The notes under the pieces are model-generated. The model was given only the letters and a program-made list of their open reading frames with translations. It was not told where the DNA came from and searched no databases. Below, piece by piece: positions 61,086 through 64,000 of a DNA stretch of 64,000 bases (position 1 is its first letter; every line of letters starts with the position of its first letter). Location of the stretch: the IMG/VR virus record IMGVR_UViG_3300017527_000515, positions 1 to 64,000 of that record. One strand, written 5' to 3'. The position numbers were made by a program, and so were the translations under genes. The DNA comes from a virus.

Positions 61086-61162
61086 TCCTTAACTTTAGAA
61101 TAGAATTATACAGCGGCATGTAAATGCCTCCCTTTTCCTAAAAAATTCTTAACCTGTCCTAA

Positions 61163-62728
61163 TTACGCGTAGTCGAAATAGATACGGTAATTAATAGTGC
61201 TATTCGCGCCTACTTCTGATGCTCCAAGTTTTATATTGAGCCATACAGGATCAGCTACCATACCTCCTGCGGTGCTAGTTCCTAAGGCTTCACTAGAGTC
61301 TGCGTCTGCTACAACAGCGAGACCTTCTTTGGTTGCATATAAATAGCTAGGTGGTACATCACTGCTTATATCAGCAGCGGTTACATTGGTTCTCCATTCA
61401 TACCCGTCCATGGGGGCAGTGCCAGCATTATTACCTGGACCTACGGTACCAAATCTAAAATAAGTATCATTGTTACCTTCTCCGTGGTGTTCGAAGTTTC
61501 CATGGTTTTGAAGACCAAATTTAACTGTGTCAATCTCCACAGCGCCTGCCATGATTTCAAACAAGACACTCCTAACCGGAGATTCTGTGGATACTGTAAC
61601 ATTACCATAGTTTAAGTTGGTTATATCATATGCTGATGGTTGCGGAGGAGTACAGATTAACATGAATTCATCACCGGCCGTTAAATCGGCACTCAAAGGT
61701 GCTGTAAATTTAACATACAAACCCCTACTACCTAGACGTGTCCAGCCAGTAGATGTAGTGTATGCAGTATCTGCGTCATCCCCCCTACTACTTCCCCATA
61801 TAAATTGAGCTGTTCCTATTGGCGCCGAAGTGTTCGAACCTTCTGCGAATTGAACTTGCTGGCAGGTAATATCCCAAGCAGGGTCACAGGTATTAAAGAT
61901 AGCATCGGTAAACTTAACCATCAGCCCCTTAGTCCCTACCTTGTACCAATAATTTGCATATAACAGTTCTATACCAGTAAGGTTGTCATCCACATTTCCA
62001 GTAGATTCCCAGGTAAGAACAGGTACATTACCAGTACCAGCACCCATAGTAGTACCGTTAGTAGTACTAATTGCTAAGGTGTATTGGATAGTAGTATTCC
62101 AGTTGTAATAACCTCCAGTTGTGATCGTTCCAGTGTAACTATTAGTTCCACCCTTAGAAGGTGTCCCTATACTTACCTCTTTATTAACAACTATGGTGTA
62201 TGTCTCATCAAAAAATCCATTGTATGTACCAGAAACGGAAACATAGTTATTCGTTTCTGCATTGGGTGAGCCAGTTGAGTTATTAACCGAACCACCTACT
62301 TCGGTTTTAGTTCCCCAACCTAACTCTAGATGTGCTGTATTAGTACCACTCCATACAGTCATACTAGCTGAGCTGCCGAGAGTTCCAGAATATAATTTAA
62401 ACTGGTTATCGTCCCAAACACACTGAGCTTGATCCCAGGCTGTAGTGGCCTGGCCTGCATTATGCATGGCTTCTGTAATATCTTTTGCAACAAATCTGGG
62501 GTCAAGGTCTACGCCGCTTGCCAGCGTAATACCAAGAGGGCTTGCCGGGCTTCCATCTATCTTAAGATAGAGTCTATTGTTTGTGGTACCTATATTAAAT
62601 GTGTCATCTACAGGAGCTGTAGCCAACGAATAGCCTCGGGTACCTCTTCCCCAATTGGTTCCTCCACCAGTGCCACCTACACCGGCCTCAGAAATGTCGT
62701 ATTGTACCCATCGAGTTACTGCACTCAT
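61163..62728 (-). CDS. Probable abundant virion structural protein
   Basis: This 521-aa beta-rich protein has few cysteines and a Gly/Thr/Asn-rich composition. It starts with SAVTRWVQYDISEAGVGGTG and has two similar blocks (WYKVGTKGLMVKFTDAIF and WTRLGSRGLYVKFTAPLS) that suggest an internal duplication. AAGGAGG, the full ribosome site, lies eight bases before ATG 62728, and a terminator follows, two signs of high expression. It may be a tail tube, decoration or appendage subunit, but no family is recognised. The neighbouring genes are structural. Confidence 0.55.
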   Translation of the reverse strand: MSAVTRWVQYDISEAGVGGTGGGTNWGRGTRGYSLATAPVDDTFNIGTTNNRLYLKIDGSPASPLGITLASGVDLDPRFVAKDITEAMHNAGQATTAWDQAQCVWDDNQFKLYSGTLGSSASMTVWSGTNTAHLELGWGTKTEVGGSVNNSTGSPNAETNNYVSVSGTYNGFFDETYTIVVNKEVSIGTPSKGGTNSYTGTITTGGYYNWNTTIQYTLAISTTNGTTMGAGTGNVPVLTWESTGNVDDNLTGIELLYANYWYKVGTKGLMVKFTDAIFNTCDPAWDITCQQVQFAEGSNTSAPIGTAQFIWGSSRGDDADTAYTTSTGWTRLGSRGLYVKFTAPLSADLTAGDEFMLICTPPQPSAYDITNLNYGNVTVSTESPVRSVLFEIMAGAVEIDTVKFGLQNHGNFEHHGEGNNDTYFRFGTVGPGNNAGTAPMDGYEWRTNVTAADISSDVPPSYLYATKEGLAVVADADSSEALGTSTAGGMVADPVWLNIKLGASEVGANSTINYRIYFDYA

Positions 62729-62748
62729 AAAACTGTCCTCCTTAATTG

Positions 62749-64000
62749 TTATTCGGGCTCGTCTTCTATTCTAAATTCAAACGTGAATGGTTCCATCACG
62801 TTGCCTGCGAAATCTTTTGCCCTTACTTCTACTCTAAATACCTTGCCATAAAAATAAATGGTGTCCGTAGTAGGAGTGATAGATGCGCCTAAATTTTTCT
62901 CGCTCCAAGGCATGCCGACTATACTAGCGCCTAGACTTATGGACTCTTTAGGCGTCGATCTGAAAAAATAAGCGTCGGTGCCGGTATTAGGACAGCTAGC
63001 TAAATTTTCTGCGGTGCCCCTCACAACTACCTGACTTCCAAAGCCATAATCCTGTGTACGATTATCATACTCTACTATGTAACCAGAGGTTAAATAAAAA
63101 TCTCTCTCCAGGGCATCACCATTATCATTCTCTGTATGTACCGTAACTGTAGTAGCTCCGGTCAGGTCAGCGAAATCATTTGGAGAGTCAAAACACATTG
63201 TATACCCATCTGTTATCGGGGTATAGGTGTTGCCCGAAGTCACAGTCTCACCTATTATAAAATATGATCCTGAGGTTACTACATTATGGACATCATCAGT
63301 TAAATCTACACATATTGTTCCTGATGCGGAAGCATATTCTTCTATATCCAAAGAGAAATTAGAAATCTTTAGAGATAACAAATCTACATCGAAAGTCCAG
63401 CCATTAGTTCCAGACACTCCACTGATAGCTTCGTAATAATAATACCCTATTGTGCCTGATACAACCTCACCCTCAAAGGAGTAAGACACCAAGTCAACTG
63501 GGAAATCTATCCCTGAGAACGATGTGTGGCCACATACACCATCAAAATAATAAAACCCAGACGTTGTAGCGGTAGATTCTATATCTAAAGGTATATCTAT
63601 TACCGATCCTGATATTACTGTAGCTTCCCACTCCGCGGCCTGCCTATCCTTCTCTAATCCATTTAACATGTGAAATCTGTAAGTATATTTATCTGGATGA
63701 AACTCTACAGGATATCCAGCTAAAAATAATTCACAATCTTGTGATTGGGTACCTTCGTAATCCAATGCACCCATCGTAAAATAATGTGTGAAATTTTCTA
63801 TCCCAGAGTTTATAACTTGATCCTCTGGCGGGCCAGGAATTAACGGATCGTAATGCCCACCTGCTGTATAATGAGCTTCATAATCATCGTCTATCTCCTC
63901 ATCACCGAAGATCCAATAAGTTCCTAATATATTATCTGATGATGGATATAATTGGCCACCTGTGTATTTTATTCTGGCATCTAAGGCGCCAGATATCTTA
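62749..64000 (-). CDS. Structural protein, 5' end beyond window
   Basis: The frame is open from the right window edge (first full codon at 63999) through an internal ATG at 63774, so the true start lies outside; the visible part is about 416 residues. The visible part has beta-rich Ig-like regions and carries two [SN]LGASI units (SLGASIVGMPWSEK and NLGASI), the same motif as the 12-residue repeat of the 691-aa protein. No Shine-Dalgarno precedes the internal ATG at 63774, which supports the longer reading. It ends at 62749 in an acidic EFRIEDEPE tail. Likely a fibre or tail protein; family unknown. Confidence 0.6.
   Translation of the reverse strand, partial: KISGALDARIKYTGGQLYPSSDNILGTYWIFGDEEIDDDYEAHYTAGGHYDPLIPGPPEDQVINSGIENFTHYFTMGALDYEGTQSQDCELFLAGYPVEFHPDKYTYRFHMLNGLEKDRQAAEWEATVISGSVIDIPLDIESTATTSGFYYFDGVCGHTSFSGIDFPVDLVSYSFEGEVVSGTIGYYYYEAISGVSGTNGWTFDVDLLSLKISNFSLDIEEYASASGTICVDLTDDVHNVVTSGSYFIIGETVTSGNTYTPITDGYTMCFDSPNDFADLTGATTVTVHTENDNGDALERDFYLTSGYIVEYDNRTQDYGFGSQVVVRGTAENLASCPNTGTDAYFFRSTPKESISLGASIVGMPWSEKNLGASITPTTDTIYFYGKVFRVEVRAKDFAGNVMEPFTFEFRIEDEPE

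Noticed and set aside
61105-61110. TATAAT on the minus strand before the terminator
   Set aside because: A perfect -10 hexamer but no -35 at suitable distance, and a transcript starting here would run straight into the terminator at 61041-61085.
61115-61128. Small GGCAT/ATGCC hairpin after the 521-aa gene
   Set aside because: Only five base pairs and no T tract on the transcribed side, so not a terminator; no conserved motif suggests a riboswitch.
1-64000. tRNA genes, CRISPR arrays, insertion sequences, integrase or attachment sites
   Set aside because: None seen on reading both strands; gaps between genes are too short for tRNAs except 22609-22754 and 61045-61162, which hold the promoters and the terminator.
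1-64000. Alternative genetic code or stop suppression
   Set aside because: Long open frames, including 2911- and 2378-codon genes, need no reassigned stop; TAA and TGA both act as normal stops at gene ends.

Overview
The window is a 64 kb piece of a large tailed dsDNA bacteriophage (Caudoviricetes-like) or a closely related prophage. The evidence is gene content (phage-style RecA, DnaB-type helicase, CHC2/TOPRIM primase, sliding clamp, and a very long block of giant modular virion proteins), gene packing (about 99 percent coding, with frequent 1 to 17 bp overlaps), and strict polarity: every credible gene is on the minus strand, so transcription runs from right to left. Most genes have a bacterial Shine-Dalgarno sequence (AAGGAG/GGAG) and the DNA is AT-rich. 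The host cannot be identified from this sequence alone. No stop-codon reassignment is needed.

Layout in transcription order (high to low coordinate). (1) 64000-22755: a 41 kb block of virion proteins. It starts with a gene entering from outside the window, then a 521-aa structural protein with a full AAGGAGG ribosome site, followed by a clear intrinsic terminator (61041-61085). Next come a small protein, a cysteine-rich 1884-aa protein, a small CxxC protein, and six or more giant adhesin-like proteins (2911, 957, 1176, 2378 and 1178 aa). These are built from discoidin (F5/8 type C), LamG/concanavalin, DUF2341-like, C1q-like, beta-propeller-like, beta-helix-like and FLxLxDTP repeat modules. 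The last gene of the block encodes a 691-aa protein dominated by an unfamiliar 12-residue repeat, [DN]L[SPGT]AxI. (2) 22754-22609: the main regulatory gap. It holds two near-identical tandem sigma70-type promoters separated by an AT-rich inverted repeat. (3) 22608-12493: the replication, recombination and repair module: sliding clamp, RecA, Vsr-like nuclease, replicative helicase, primase, SSB-like protein, DnaJ with a TTG start, two PD-(D/E)XK nucleases and several small metal-binding or unknown proteins. (4) 12493-1: a glycan-biosynthesis cassette with four GT2-like and three GT-B glycosyltransferases, two hexapeptide acyltransferases, a WlbA/WbpB-like sugar oxidoreductase, a nucleotide-sugar dehydrogenase (cut by the window edge), two PAPS-type sulfotransferases, an FkbM methyltransferase and a PP-loop protein. 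A ThyX-like orphan is embedded in it.

How the parts may work together: I see no terminator or internal promoter between the tandem promoters and the left edge. The replication genes and the glycan cassette therefore look like one operon of at least 22.6 kb. The acetyltransferase (6478-6924), oxidoreductase (7543-8535) and sugar dehydrogenase (1-390) match three of the four steps from UDP-GlcNAc to UDP-GlcNAc(3NAc)A; only a transaminase is not seen. The glycan could decorate the virion, remodel the host surface, or (less likely) modify DNA. Absent from the window: DNA polymerase, terminase, portal, recognisable capsid, tape measure, lysis genes, tRNAs, CRISPR arrays and insertion sequences. 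No stretch over 300 bases lacks a gene.
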